DNA of 64,000 nt from Bradyrhizobium murdochi (GTDB lineage: Bacteria; Pseudomonadota; Alphaproteobacteria; Rhizobiales; Xanthobacteraceae): NCBI RefSeq assembly GCF_000472965.1, contig NZ_KI421483.1:1-64000 (forward strand), written 5' to 3'. The notes beneath the pieces are model-generated. The model saw nothing but the letters and a program-made list of their open reading frames with translations, searched no databases and was not told where the DNA came from. Shown piece after piece: positions 24,417 to 33,128 of the stretch. The translations under genes and the position numbers were made by a program. Each line of letters starts with the position of its first letter. Position 1 is the stretch's first letter.

Positions 24417-24549
24417 ACTCCCTCTCCCCTTGTGGGAGAGGGTGGATCGAATGAGCGAAGCTCATTCGAGACGGGTGAGGGGTTCTCTCCGCGGAGACAT
24501 ACCCCTCATCCGGCGCTTCGCGCCACCTTCTCCCACAAGGGGAGAAGGA
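24417..24549. repeat. palindromic intergenic repeat, CCTTGTGGGAGAGG family
   Basis: CTCCCTCTCCCCTTGTGGGAGAGGG on the left and CACCTTCTCCCACAAGGGGAGAAGG on the right can pair over the whole element. GAATGAGCGAAGCTCATTC is an inner hairpin. A second copy is at 32108-32249. It lies between convergent genes. Confidence 0.75.
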
Positions 24550-24550
24550 T

Positions 24551-25264
24551 CTACTCCTCCACGAACGTCACCGTGTCGGCCACACTCGCCCGCGAGGTGC
24601 GGTAGCTGTTGACCTTGTGGGCGTGGTCGGCGTAGCCGAAGGAAATGCCGCAGACCACGCGGCGGTCGTCCGCCAGATTGAAGTGACGCCGGATCAATCC
24701 GGAATGCCGCGCCAATGCTGCCTGCGGAATGGTGCCGAGGCCGAGCGCCTGCGCCGCCAGCATGAAATTCGAGACATAGGCGCCGCAATCGACCGCGCCA
24801 TAGATGCCGAGCGGCTCATCGGTGTGGATAACAGCGACATGTGGGGCGCCGAAGAAATTGTAGTTCTCCAGCGCCTGTTTGGCGTAGGCCATCTTGTCGC
24901 CTCTGGCGATGCCGAGCGTGTTGTAGAGCTGAAAACCGCTCTCGCGGCGGCGCTCGAGATAGACGCCGAGATATTCGCGCGGCGGCGTGAAATCATGATC
25001 GTCTTTCGCGCCGGAGGCGGCCTCAGCATAGATCGCCTTGCGAAATGTCTCCTTGGCCTCGCCGCTGGCGATCAGCACCTGCCAGGGCTGGCTGTTGCAC
25101 CACGACGCCGTGCGCTGCGAGACCCTTAGGATATGCTCGATGGTCTCGCGCGGCACGTCCTGCGGCAGGAACGCGCGCACGGAGTAGCGCTCGTTCAGGA
25201 GGTCTTCGAGCACGTCGATGCGGTCCGCAGTCATATAATGAGCATTCGACGTTTTCGCGTCCAT
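24551..25264 (-). CDS. nitroreductase family protein
   Basis: A 237-residue FMN-dependent nitroreductase-fold protein: NERYSVRAFLPQDVPRETIE near residue 24, SWCNSQPWQVLIASG near 54, DCGAYVSNFMLAAQALGLGT near 160, and a C-terminal GISFGYAD. The family reduces nitro, quinone or enoate groups with NAD(P)H. It lies at the 3' end of the minus-strand acyl-CoA dehydrogenase block, separated from it by a repeat. Cotranscription is possible but not shown. Substrate unknown. Confidence 0.88.
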   Translation of the reverse strand: MDAKTSNAHYMTADRIDVLEDLLNERYSVRAFLPQDVPRETIEHILRVSQRTASWCNSQPWQVLIASGEAKETFRKAIYAEAASGAKDDHDFTPPREYLGVYLERRRESGFQLYNTLGIARGDKMAYAKQALENYNFFGAPHVAVIHTDEPLGIYGAVDCGAYVSNFMLAAQALGLGTIPQAALARHSGLIRRHFNLADDRRVVCGISFGYADHAHKVNSYRTSRASVADTVTFVEE

Positions 25265-25278
25265 GGCGCTTCCTCTTC

Positions 25279-25373
25279 CGTCATTCCGGGGCGCGCGCAG
25301 CGCGAACCCGGAATCTCGATACGAAACCTCTGGATTCCGGGTTCGCCGCTTCGCGGCGCCCCGGAATGACGGC
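25279..25373. repeat. palindromic intergenic repeat, CATTCCGGGGCGC family
   Basis: GTCATTCCGGGGCGCGCGCAGCGCGAACCCGGAATCTCGA is mirrored by GGATTCCGGGTTCGCCGCTTCGCGGCGCCCCGGAATGAC. It lies between the nitroreductase and the first acyl-CoA dehydrogenase; similar copies are at 29245 and 40700. Confidence 0.78.
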
Positions 25374-26620
25374 TAGCCTCGCCCCTTGGTCGGGATCTTG
25401 TTGAACGGCACGTCCTTGTCGACTCTGATATCGCCGGGCAGGCCGAGCACGCGCTCGGCGATGATGTTGCGCAGGATCTCGTCGGTGCCGCCGGCAATGC
25501 GCATCGAGGGCGAGGACAACAGCATCTGCTGGAACTGACCGCGCGCCATTTCCTCATCCGCGCCGGTGAGCGCGCCGGCCGCGCCCTGCAGATCCATCGC
25601 ATAGGTCGCGATATCCTGCAGCATCGAACCCGACACCAGCTTGCCGATCGAGTTTTCCGGGCCCGGCCGCTCGCCCTTCGACAGCGACGAAATCGCGCGA
25701 TAGCTGGTGTATTTCAGCCCGCTCGCCTTCACCGCCCAGTTCGCGAGTTTCGAGCGCGTCGCGGGATCGTCGATCGCAAGCCCGTCATCGGTCATCAGGT
25801 TGGAGCAGAACTCGAACATCTCGGGGAAGCCCGTCGCAAGGCGCGAACCGATCGACATCCGCTCGTTCATCAACGTGGTCAGCGACACGTTCCAGCCGTC
25901 GCCGACCGCGCCGAGCCGTTGGCTGTCCGGGATCACCACATCGGTGAAATATACCTCGTTGAACTCCTGCATGCCGTTGGCCTGCTTGATCGGCCGCACC
26001 TCGACGCCCTTGCTCTTCATGTCGAGGAAGAACATCGTCAGGCCCTTGTGCTTGGGCACGTTGGGGTCGGTGCGCGTGATCAAGAGGCCGTAGTCGGAGT
26101 AGTGCGCGCCTGAGGTCCAGATCTTCTGGCCGTTGACGATCCAGTTGTCGCCCTGCTTTTCCGCGCGCGTGCGAAGCCCCGCGACGTCCGAGCCGCCGGC
26201 GGGTTCGGAGAAGAGCTGACACCAGATGTGTTCGCCGGAAGCGAGCTTCGGCAGATAGTGGCGCTTGTGCTCCTCGCTGCCGAACGCCATCACCGTCGGG
26301 CCGCACATGCCCTCGCCGATCTGGAACGGCTGCGTCAGCTTGCCGTAGACGCCCTCTTCCTGCTGCCAGATCACCTTCTCGATCGGGCTGGCGCCGCGGC
26401 CGCCATATTCCTTCGGCCAGTGCAGGCAGGCCCAGCCGCCCTCGGCCTTCTTCTTTTGCCAGGCCTTGCCGACATCGACGATATCTTCCTTTTCCAGCCG
26501 GATGCGGCCGAGCGAGGATTTTGAAAGCTCCGCCTCATATTGCTTCGGCGCGTTGGCGTCGATCCATTTGCGAGCCGTGGCTCGAAATTCCGCTTCCTGC
26601 GGGGTGTCGTCGAAGTTCAT
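25373..26620 (-). CDS. acyl-CoA dehydrogenase (tandem copy 1)
   Basis: A 415-residue acyl-CoA dehydrogenase: CQLFSEPAGGSDVAGLRTRA near residue 138, then NGQKIWTSGAHYSDYGLL, a middle beta domain, and C-terminal GGTDEILRNIIAERVLGLPG. The Glu expected in the YEGT loop of medium-chain enzymes is Gly here (AGGTDE), so the base must come from another position, as in several FadE-type enzymes. It is nearly collinear with the next gene (same length, most positions the same), pointing to tandem duplication. Confidence 0.92.
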   Translation of the reverse strand: MNFDDTPQEAEFRATARKWIDANAPKQYEAELSKSSLGRIRLEKEDIVDVGKAWQKKKAEGGWACLHWPKEYGGRGASPIEKVIWQQEEGVYGKLTQPFQIGEGMCGPTVMAFGSEEHKRHYLPKLASGEHIWCQLFSEPAGGSDVAGLRTRAEKQGDNWIVNGQKIWTSGAHYSDYGLLITRTDPNVPKHKGLTMFFLDMKSKGVEVRPIKQANGMQEFNEVYFTDVVIPDSQRLGAVGDGWNVSLTTLMNERMSIGSRLATGFPEMFEFCSNLMTDDGLAIDDPATRSKLANWAVKASGLKYTSYRAISSLSKGERPGPENSIGKLVSGSMLQDIATYAMDLQGAAGALTGADEEMARGQFQQMLLSSPSMRIAGGTDEILRNIIAERVLGLPGDIRVDKDVPFNKIPTKGRG

Positions 26621-26642
26621 GGCGGCTTCCTTTTTTGTTCTG

Positions 26643-26721
26643 CGTAGGGTGGGCTAAGCGAAGCGAGCCCACCATCTGAGTGTGATGCGGTGGGCAACGC
26701 TTGCGCGTTGCCCACCCTACA
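26643..26721. repeat. palindromic repeat, variant of the GTAGGGTGGGC family
   Basis: GTAGGGTGGGCTAAGCGAAGCGAGCCCACCATC and GCGGTGGGCAACGCTTGCGCGTTGCCCACCCTAC. It has the same outer arms as the GTGCCCACCATC family but a different inner part. It separates the two tandem acyl-CoA dehydrogenase genes. Confidence 0.72.
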
Positions 26722-26728
26722 AACTCGT

Positions 26729-27976
26729 TTAAGCTCTTCCCTTGGTCGGAATCTGATTGAACGGCACGTCCTTGTCGATCCGGATGTCGCCGGGCAAGCC
26801 AAGCACGCGTTCGGCGATGATGTTGCGCATGATCTCGTCGGTACCGCCTTCGACGCGGGTGCCCGGCGCGCGCAGCAGCATCGCCTGGAATTTGCTGGCA
26901 ACTTCGGCGTCTTCCGGCCCGCTCAGCACGCCGGCGGCGCCCTGCAGGTCGAGCGCGTACATCGCGACTTCCTGGACCATCGATCCCGCCACCAGCTTGC
27001 CGATCGAATTCTCCGGGCCCGGACGCTCGCCCTTCGAGAGCGCCGAGATCGCGCGCATGCTGGTGTATCGGAGGCCACTGGCCTTCACCGCGTAGTTTGC
27101 AAGCCTTGAACGAACGCTGCGATCCTCGATTGCGGGGCCGTCTTCCAGCATCAGGCTGTTGCAGAACTCGAACAGTTCCGGGAATCCGGTCGCGACACCG
27201 GCGCCGATCGACATGCGCTCGTTCATCAGCGTGGTCAGCGAGACGTTCCAGCCATCATTGACGGCGCCAAGCCGCTGCGAGTCCGGGATCTTCACATCGG
27301 TAAAATAGACCTCGTTGAAGTCGGACTGGCCGCTGGCCTGCTTGATCGGCCGCACCTCGACGCCGGGGCTCTTCATGTCGAGGAAGAACATCGTCAGGCC
27401 CTTGTGCTTGGGCACGTTGGGATCGGTGCGCGTCAGCAGAATGCCGTAATCGGAATAATGCGCGCCCGAGGTCCAGATCTTCTGGCCGTTGATGATCCAG
27501 TCGTCGCCCTTCTTCTCGGCACGGGTGCGAAGCCCTGCGACGTCGGAGCCGCCGGCAGGTTCAGAGAACAACTGACACCAGATCTTCTCGCCGGAAGCGA
27601 GCGGAGGCAGATACTTTCGCTTCTGCTCCTCGCCGGCATAGGCCATCATGGTCGGGCCGCACATGCCGTGGCCTATGATGAACATGCCGGAGAGTTTGCC
27701 GAACGGTCCCTCTTCCTGCTGCCAGATCACCCGCTCGATCGGCGAGGCGCCGCGGCCGCCATACTCCTTCGGCCAGTGCAGGCAGGCCCACCCAGCTTCG
27801 GCCTTCTTCTTCTGCCAGGCCTTTGCGACCTCGAGAATGTTGGCGCCCTTCAGCACGGTGCGGCCGAGCGAGGACTTTCGAAGTTCCTCCTCATATTGCT
27901 TCGGCGCGTTGGCTTGTATCCACGCGCGGGCTTCAGCGCGGAACGCGGCTTCCTGCGGGGTGTCGTCGAAGTTCAT
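26729..27976 (-). CDS. acyl-CoA dehydrogenase (tandem copy 2)
   Basis: A 415-residue paralogue of the gene at 25373, starting MNFDDTPQEAAFRAEARAWI at 27976; the open frame extends 20 codons upstream but that part is repeat sequence. The flavin-contact motifs are the same (CQLFSEPAGGSDVAGLRTRA, IWTSGAHYSDYG), and here too the YEGT Glu is Gly (EGGTDE). It probably transfers electrons to an electron-transfer flavoprotein encoded elsewhere. With the third, shorter enzyme next door it may form a mixed oligomer. Confidence 0.92.
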   Translation of the reverse strand: MNFDDTPQEAAFRAEARAWIQANAPKQYEEELRKSSLGRTVLKGANILEVAKAWQKKKAEAGWACLHWPKEYGGRGASPIERVIWQQEEGPFGKLSGMFIIGHGMCGPTMMAYAGEEQKRKYLPPLASGEKIWCQLFSEPAGGSDVAGLRTRAEKKGDDWIINGQKIWTSGAHYSDYGILLTRTDPNVPKHKGLTMFFLDMKSPGVEVRPIKQASGQSDFNEVYFTDVKIPDSQRLGAVNDGWNVSLTTLMNERMSIGAGVATGFPELFEFCNSLMLEDGPAIEDRSVRSRLANYAVKASGLRYTSMRAISALSKGERPGPENSIGKLVAGSMVQEVAMYALDLQGAAGVLSGPEDAEVASKFQAMLLRAPGTRVEGGTDEIMRNIIAERVLGLPGDIRIDKDVPFNQIPTKGRA

Positions 27977-28004
27977 GTTCTCAATCCTCGATCGCGTTCC
28001 GGCT

Positions 28005-28090
28005 TCGTAGGATGGGTGTAGCGAAGCGATACCCATCTCTTTCTTGGCCGGTGTGATGATGGGTTTCGCTTCGCTCTACCCATCCTACAG
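28005..28090. repeat. palindromic repeat, GTAGGATGGGT variant
   Basis: CGTAGGATGGGTGTAGCGAAGCGATACCCATC and GATGGGTTTCGCTTCGCTCTACCCATCCTACAG form a long hairpin. It is a divergent member of the GTAGGGTGGGC group and lies between the second and third acyl-CoA dehydrogenase genes. Confidence 0.72.
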
Positions 28091-28096
28091 GTGCCT

Positions 28097-29224
28097 TTAC
28101 GCCGCGTTCTTCTTGCGCATGCGGTCGATCAACTGATCTTCCCAGTACGACAGGCTGCCGAGCGTCAGCGCTGACGCGTTGGCGCGGCGGTAGTACATGT
28201 GGCAGTCGAACTCCCAGGTGAAACCCATGCCGCCGTGAACCTGGATGTTGTTCTTGGAGCAGTGCTGGAACGCCTGCGTCGCGCTGATGCGCGCAGCAGC
28301 GGCGGCTTCCGGCAACTCCGCGGCGTTGGTCGAGAGCGCCCAGGCGCCGTAATAGCAATTCGAGCGCGCCAGCGTCGCCGAGACGTACATGTCGGCGAGC
28401 ATGTGCTTCACTGCCTGGAACGAGCCGATCGGCCGGCCGAACGCGATACGGTCGAGCGCGTAGTCGCGGCCCATTTCCAGCGCGCGATCGGAGCCGCCGA
28501 CCTGCTCGAACGCCAGCAGCACGGCGGCGCGGTCGAGCACTTGCGTGAGGATGCTCCAGCCGTCGCCGGCCGCTCCCAGCGGTTCGGCCTTCGCTTTCGT
28601 GAAGGTGAGCTCGGCTTGCCCGCGGGTCGGATCGATATTGGTCAACGGCTTCGCCTCGACGCCGCCGGCCTTGAGGTCGACCAGGAACAGCGAGATATCG
28701 GAATCGCGACCGGTTGAACCGGTACGCGCGGCAACGACCGCAAAATCGGCAATCGCGCCATCCGGCACCGGCCTCTTCACGCCGTTGAGCGTGCCGCCGG
28801 AAGCCTGCAGCTTGATCGCCTTCGGTGACGGATTGCCCTTGCCTTCGAACAGCGCCAGCGTGCCGATCGCCTCACCGGAAGCGATCTTCGGCAGCCATTT
28901 CTGCTTCTGCGCATCGGAGCCAGCCAGCAGCAGCGCCTCGGCGGCGAGATAGACCGTGGAGGAGAACGGCACCGGCGCATTCGCGCGGCCCATTTCTTCC
29001 GCGATCACGCAAAGCTCGAGATGGCCCGCGCCTGCGCCACCGAACTCTTCGGGGATCGCGACGCCGAGGAATCCCATCTCGGCAAGTCCCTTCCACAATT
29101 CCTTGTCATACGGCGCCTTGCCGTCGAGCACCTCGCGCACGGCCTTCGGCGGGCATTTTTCGGCGAGAAATTTCCGCGCCGCGTCGCGCATTTGTTTTTG
29201 TTCGTCGGAGAAATCGAAGTTCAT
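28097..29224 (-). CDS. acyl-CoA dehydrogenase (third, 375 aa)
   Basis: A 375-residue acyl-CoA dehydrogenase with N-terminal helical domain (MNFDFSDEQKQMRDAARKFL), a shortened middle region in which the usual flavin-contact Thr/Ser motif is replaced by GEAIGTLALFEGKGN, and C-terminal NNIQVHGGMGFTWEFDCHMY. The poor flavin-contact motif and the tail YYRRANASAL resemble the partner subunits of two-gene FadE enzymes acting on bulky CoA esters. It may be the partner of one or both 415-residue enzymes; that pairing is inference. Confidence 0.9.
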   Translation of the reverse strand: MNFDFSDEQKQMRDAARKFLAEKCPPKAVREVLDGKAPYDKELWKGLAEMGFLGVAIPEEFGGAGAGHLELCVIAEEMGRANAPVPFSSTVYLAAEALLLAGSDAQKQKWLPKIASGEAIGTLALFEGKGNPSPKAIKLQASGGTLNGVKRPVPDGAIADFAVVAARTGSTGRDSDISLFLVDLKAGGVEAKPLTNIDPTRGQAELTFTKAKAEPLGAAGDGWSILTQVLDRAAVLLAFEQVGGSDRALEMGRDYALDRIAFGRPIGSFQAVKHMLADMYVSATLARSNCYYGAWALSTNAAELPEAAAAARISATQAFQHCSKNNIQVHGGMGFTWEFDCHMYYRRANASALTLGSLSYWEDQLIDRMRKKNAA

Positions 29225-29244
29225 GGCGGCTACCTTTACTTGCT

Positions 29245-29339
29245 GTCATTCCGGGGCGATGCGCAGCATCGAACCCGGAATCTCGATGTAAGAAACTTCT
29301 GGATTCCGGGTTCGCGCTTCGCGCGCCCCGGAATGACGG
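29245..29339. repeat. palindromic intergenic repeat, CATTCCGGGGCGC family
   Basis: GTCATTCCGGGGCGATGCGCAGCATCGAACCCGGAATCTCGA and TGGATTCCGGGTTCGCGCTTCGCGCGCCCCGGAATGAC. It separates the third acyl-CoA dehydrogenase gene from the synthetase gene. Confidence 0.78.
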
Positions 29340-29353
29340 ATGGGAGAGGATTC

Positions 29354-31225
29354 TCATTGCAGCACAATCACGTCGTCTCCCGGCTTGTCGGCGTAGAGCT
29401 TCTCCACCAGCGCGGCGCGGCGTTCGAGGCCGGCGCGCTGGTTGATGTAGCCCTTGTCGGTGAGTTCGTTGCCGTCGATCGAGGGCGGCTCGGCCATCAG
29501 CATGGCCCGCACAATCCGCATGCTGCTGCCGGTAGCAGAAGCATTATGCGCTTCCAAGCCACGCTTCAGGCGGGCGATCACCTGGGGATGCTTGACCACC
29601 TCTTCGAACGTCGCATCGGGATTCCCCACGATCTGCCGGCAGGCGTGCAGATTGGGCCAGGCCAAAAGTCCGATGAACGGACGATCCTGCCCCGTGACCA
29701 GCGCGTCATGCACCACCGGCGTCGCGGCCGCGATGGCGTCGGTGCGCAATGAGCCGACATGGACGAAGGTGCCGGTCGTGAGCTTGAAGTCTTCGACCAC
29801 GCGCCCGGCAAAGATGATGCCCTGCAGCGGATCCTTGTCATCGACGAACACGCCGGCGTCGCCGATGCAGTAAAAACCTTCCTCGTCGAACATCTTCTTC
29901 GTCAATTCAGACTGGCCGAAATAGCCCGGCGTGACGTTGATGCCGCGCAGGCGCAATTCGTACTTGGAGCCGCACGGCACCATCTTCAGGTCGACGCCGG
30001 GAAACGGCAGGCCGATCAGGCCGACGCGCTCGGTGTCCCAATAGGTGCCGGTCGAGGTCGGCGCGGTCTCGGTCGAGCCCCAGCCGGTGTAGAACACGAT
30101 GCGCTCGCCGGTGGTCTTCACCGCCAGCGCCTGCATACGGTCGTAAAGATCGTCCGGCAGCCGCGCGCCGCCATAGGCCATCACGGTCAGGTTCTTGAAG
30201 AAGCTGCGGCACAGCGCGTCGTCCTTCTCCATCGCAGCGGCGAGCGCGGCATAGCCGGCGGGGACGTTGGCGTAATAGGTCGGCGATATCTCGTGCAAGT
30301 TGCGGATGGTCTCGTCGAACTGGCCGGGCATCGGGCGGCCGTCGTCGATGTAGAGCGTGCCGCCGTCGATCAGCGCCGGGTTGAACAGCGCATTGCCGCC
30401 CATGGTGTGATTCCAGGGCATCCAGTCGAGATAGGTGGAAACCGGCCCGTTCGGGTCGCGCGGGCGCACCTGCATCATCATCGCCGCGTTGGCGCACATC
30501 ATCTCCTGCGTATTGATGACGGCCTTCGGCATGCCGGTTGAGCCCGAGGTGAACAAGAGCTTGCCGACGGTTTTCGGCGTGATTTGCGAGATCGAGTCTT
30601 CGACATCCTTGGTAGCCGGCGTTGCCGCGAGTTCGGCAAACGACACGCTCTTGATACCTTCGCAGGGTCGCGCGACGTGAACCACAGTGACGCCGGCCAG
30701 GTCGATCGCCCTGAGCGCCTTCTCAAAGGTCGGACCGTCCTGCACCATCACCACCGCAGGCTTGATCAGGCCGAAGAGATATTTGAGCTTGAGATGATCC
30801 TGGCTCATCAGCGAATAGGCCGGCGACACCGGCGCGGCCGGCAAACGGGCCTGCATCGCGGCCTGTGTCATCAGCGCGTGCTCGATGGAGTTACCCGAGA
30901 GGATCGCGACGGGGCGGCCTGCTTCGAGGCCAAGGTTGAGCAGGCCCTGCGTCAGTCCGTCGACGACACGCTTGGCTTCGCCGTAGGAGACTTTCCGCCA
31001 TTGCCGCTCAGCGCCGCCGCGCTGCGCGAGCCAGATCCGTTCGGGATCTTGCTTCGCCCATTTCGAAAGCGACGCCGGAATGTGCTTCTCGTAGGGCTGC
31101 AGCGGAATGCGCGACTTCAGGATGATGACGCCATCGGGACGACGCTCGACCGCGATGTCGCGCGGCAGCCATTCGATCTTGCGGAAGGCCGGCTTTGTCA
31201 GCACCTTTGCTGCACTCCCACTCAT
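29354..31225 (-). CDS. feruloyl-CoA synthase-like acyl-CoA ligase (second copy)
   Basis: A 623-residue AMP-forming ligase paralogous to 1144-3030. Motifs: LLFTSGSTGMPKAVINTQEM near residue 230, YTGWGSTETAPTSTG, and GRVVEDFKLTTGTFVHVG. The ATG at 31225 has GGGAGA before it; an ATG at 31270 overlaps the crotonase stop as ATGA, so translational coupling from there is also possible. It follows SDR and crotonase genes and precedes three acyl-CoA dehydrogenases, which fits activation of an aryl-alkanoic or cinnamic acid. Substrate not readable. Confidence 0.85.
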   Translation of the reverse strand: MSGSAAKVLTKPAFRKIEWLPRDIAVERRPDGVIILKSRIPLQPYEKHIPASLSKWAKQDPERIWLAQRGGAERQWRKVSYGEAKRVVDGLTQGLLNLGLEAGRPVAILSGNSIEHALMTQAAMQARLPAAPVSPAYSLMSQDHLKLKYLFGLIKPAVVMVQDGPTFEKALRAIDLAGVTVVHVARPCEGIKSVSFAELAATPATKDVEDSISQITPKTVGKLLFTSGSTGMPKAVINTQEMMCANAAMMMQVRPRDPNGPVSTYLDWMPWNHTMGGNALFNPALIDGGTLYIDDGRPMPGQFDETIRNLHEISPTYYANVPAGYAALAAAMEKDDALCRSFFKNLTVMAYGGARLPDDLYDRMQALAVKTTGERIVFYTGWGSTETAPTSTGTYWDTERVGLIGLPFPGVDLKMVPCGSKYELRLRGINVTPGYFGQSELTKKMFDEEGFYCIGDAGVFVDDKDPLQGIIFAGRVVEDFKLTTGTFVHVGSLRTDAIAAATPVVHDALVTGQDRPFIGLLAWPNLHACRQIVGNPDATFEEVVKHPQVIARLKRGLEAHNASATGSSMRIVRAMLMAEPPSIDGNELTDKGYINQRAGLERRAALVEKLYADKPGDDVIVLQ

Positions 31226-31266
31226 ATTGCGTCTCCCGGAATTCTTGTCCTTTGCGGATCTTGTCG

Positions 31267-32073
31267 TCATCGCCTGATATAGACAGGCTTTCGTTTCTCA
31301 AGGAAGGCCCTGATGCCTTCGTTGAAATCTTCCGAGCGGCTGCACAACACCTGATTGCGGTCTTCCATCGCGATCACGGCTTCGATCGAGCCGGCATCGA
31401 CGCTCATGTTGAGGCATTCCTTCGACAGCCTTAGGCCGACCGGCGAGGCCGTCATCATCGCCTCGACGTAAGGCTCGGCCGCCGCATCAAGCTCTCCTTC
31501 CTCGACGACCTCTGAGACGAGGCCGACGGCCAGCGCCCGCTCGGCGCTGATGAAACGGCCGGTGAGGATCAACTCGGAAGCAACGGAGACGCCGACCAGG
31601 CGCGGCAGGAAATAGGAGGTGCCGATGTCGCAGCCGCCAAGACCGAGCTTGATGAAGGCGCAGTTCATCCGCGCGGATTTGGTGGCAATCCGGATATCGG
31701 CGGCGAGCGCCAGCGCAAAACCGCCGCCGGCGGCCGCGCCCTGAATCAGCGCGATGATCGGCTGCGGGCAGCGCCGCATCAACATCACGATGTCGGCGAT
31801 GCGGCGTTGCGAATCTAGGGACTCGGTGACACCAGGCGGCTCCTGCTGCCCGGCGCGGCGCTTCATAGCGTGTTTGAGATCGAGCCCGGCGCAGAACGAT
31901 GCGCCTGCGCCCTTCAGCACCACGACGCGGGTCGAGCGATTGCGCTGCAGTCCTTCGAAATAGCCATTGAGCGCGTCGATCAGCGAGGGATCGAGCGCGT
32001 TGAGACTGTCCGGGCGATTGAGCGTGACCCAATCGCCCCCGTCACGATGTTCGATCAGCAGCGGTTGAGTCAT
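31267..32073 (-). CDS. enoyl-CoA hydratase family protein
   Basis: A 268-residue crotonase-fold enzyme from the ATG at 32073 (AGGGAG upstream); a longer frame start at 32109 lies in repeat sequence. Oxyanion-hole parts are ASFCAGLDLKHAM near residue 58 and LIQGAAAGGGFALALAADIR near residue 105; INCAFIKLGLGGCDIGTSYF lies in the active-site loop. The stop overlaps an ATG of the next frame. It likely hydrates the enoyl-CoA produced by the dehydrogenases encoded downstream. Confidence 0.87.
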   Translation of the reverse strand: MTQPLLIEHRDGGDWVTLNRPDSLNALDPSLIDALNGYFEGLQRNRSTRVVVLKGAGASFCAGLDLKHAMKRRAGQQEPPGVTESLDSQRRIADIVMLMRRCPQPIIALIQGAAAGGGFALALAADIRIATKSARMNCAFIKLGLGGCDIGTSYFLPRLVGVSVASELILTGRFISAERALAVGLVSEVVEEGELDAAAEPYVEAMMTASPVGLRLSKECLNMSVDAGSIEAVIAMEDRNQVLCSRSEDFNEGIRAFLEKRKPVYIRR

Positions 32074-32107
32074 CGAACGCTCCCTGCATCCGCGGACTGC
32101 GGCGCTC

Positions 32108-32249
32108 ATTGCTGCGCCCTCTCCCCTTGTGGGAGAGGGCTACACCGGCATCAGCCGTGCATTCGATTCGGTGAGGGTTGCCAGCCGGAGAGAACCCCTC
32201 ATCCGTCTTCGCTTCGCGAAGCCACCTTCTCCCACAAGGGGAGAAGGGA
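32108..32249. repeat. palindromic intergenic repeat, CCTTGTGGGAGAGG family
   Basis: CCCTCTCCCCTTGTGGGAGAGGGCT and CCACCTTCTCCCACAAGGGGAGAAGGG. It is inserted between the SDR and crotonase genes, so it interrupts an otherwise continuous minus-strand operon. Confidence 0.75.
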
Positions 32250-32260
32250 AGAGAGCCCCC

Positions 32261-33019
32261 TTACCGCGGCGCCATGCGGATGGCGCCGTCGAGGCGGATG
32301 GTCTCGCCGTTGAGCATCGCGTTCTCGACGATGTGTACGGCGAGCGCGCCGTATTCGTCCGGCTCGCCGAGGCGGGCCGGATGCGGCACCTGGGCGCCAA
32401 GGCTCTTGCGGGCTTCCTCGTTCAGGCCCATCAGCAGCGGCGTGAAGAAGATGCCGGGGGCGATCGTGTTGACGCGGATCTTCAGGCTGGCGAGGTCGCG
32501 CGCCGCCGGCAAAGTGAGGCCGACGATGCCGCCCTTCGAGGCGGAATAGGCGATCTGGCCGATCTGGCCTTCATAGGCCGCAACGGATGCGGTGTTGATG
32601 ACGACGCCGCGCTCCTCGCCGACGGGGGCCGCGGTGGCGAGCCGCTCGGCGAACAATCGCAGCGCGTTGAAGGTGCCGATCAGATTGACGTTGATGATGC
32701 GGACGAACTTTTCCAAGGGATAGACGCCGTCCTTGCCGACCACGCGCTGCGAGCCGCCGATGCCGGCGCAGTTCATCAGCACGCGCGCGACACCATGAGC
32801 GGATTCCGCCTTGGCGATCGCCGCCTTCATCTGCTCCTCGCTGGTGACGTCGGCATGAAGGGCTACGCCCTTCACTTCGGCCGCGACCTTCTCGGCATTC
32901 TCCTTGTTCTGATCGAGCACGCCGATCTTGGCGCCCTTCGCGGCCATGGCGCGGGCGGTCGCTGCCCCTAAGCCGGAGCCACCGCCGGTGATGAGAACGG
33001 CAACGTCTTTCAACTGCAT
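32261..33019 (-). CDS. SDR oxidoreductase, 3-hydroxyacyl-CoA dehydrogenase type 2-like
   Basis: A 252-residue SDR with ITGGGSGLGAATARAM at residue 10, NCAGIGGSQRVVGKDG near 85, and the YSASKGGIVGLTLPAARDLA active site near 152. It is a clear paralogue of the enzyme at 348-1109 and likely performs the same 3-hydroxyacyl-CoA oxidation in this gene set. AAGGAAAGG precedes the ATG. It is the first minus-strand gene after the TetR gene and starts the set running to 25373. Confidence 0.88.
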   Translation of the reverse strand: MQLKDVAVLITGGGSGLGAATARAMAAKGAKIGVLDQNKENAEKVAAEVKGVALHADVTSEEQMKAAIAKAESAHGVARVLMNCAGIGGSQRVVGKDGVYPLEKFVRIINVNLIGTFNALRLFAERLATAAPVGEERGVVINTASVAAYEGQIGQIAYSASKGGIVGLTLPAARDLASLKIRVNTIAPGIFFTPLLMGLNEEARKSLGAQVPHPARLGEPDEYGALAVHIVENAMLNGETIRLDGAIRMAPR

Positions 33020-33056
33020 GGTAACAACCTTTCCTTCCTTTGGCGTTTCTTCTCTA

Positions 33057-33128
33057 GATGGCGAATGGCGAATAGGGAGTAGCGAATGGAATGACGGCCC
33101 ATTCGCTACTCGCTACTCGCTATTCGCC
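33057..33128. repeat. GCGAATAGCGAGTAGCGAATGG hairpin repeat
   Basis: GATGGCGAATGGCGAATAGGGAGTAGCGAATGG is mirrored by CCATTCGCTACTCGCTACTCGCTATTCGCC. The right part encodes the last residues (RIASSE) and the TAG stop of the TetR gene at 33106. A second copy is at 35094-35178. Confidence 0.72.
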
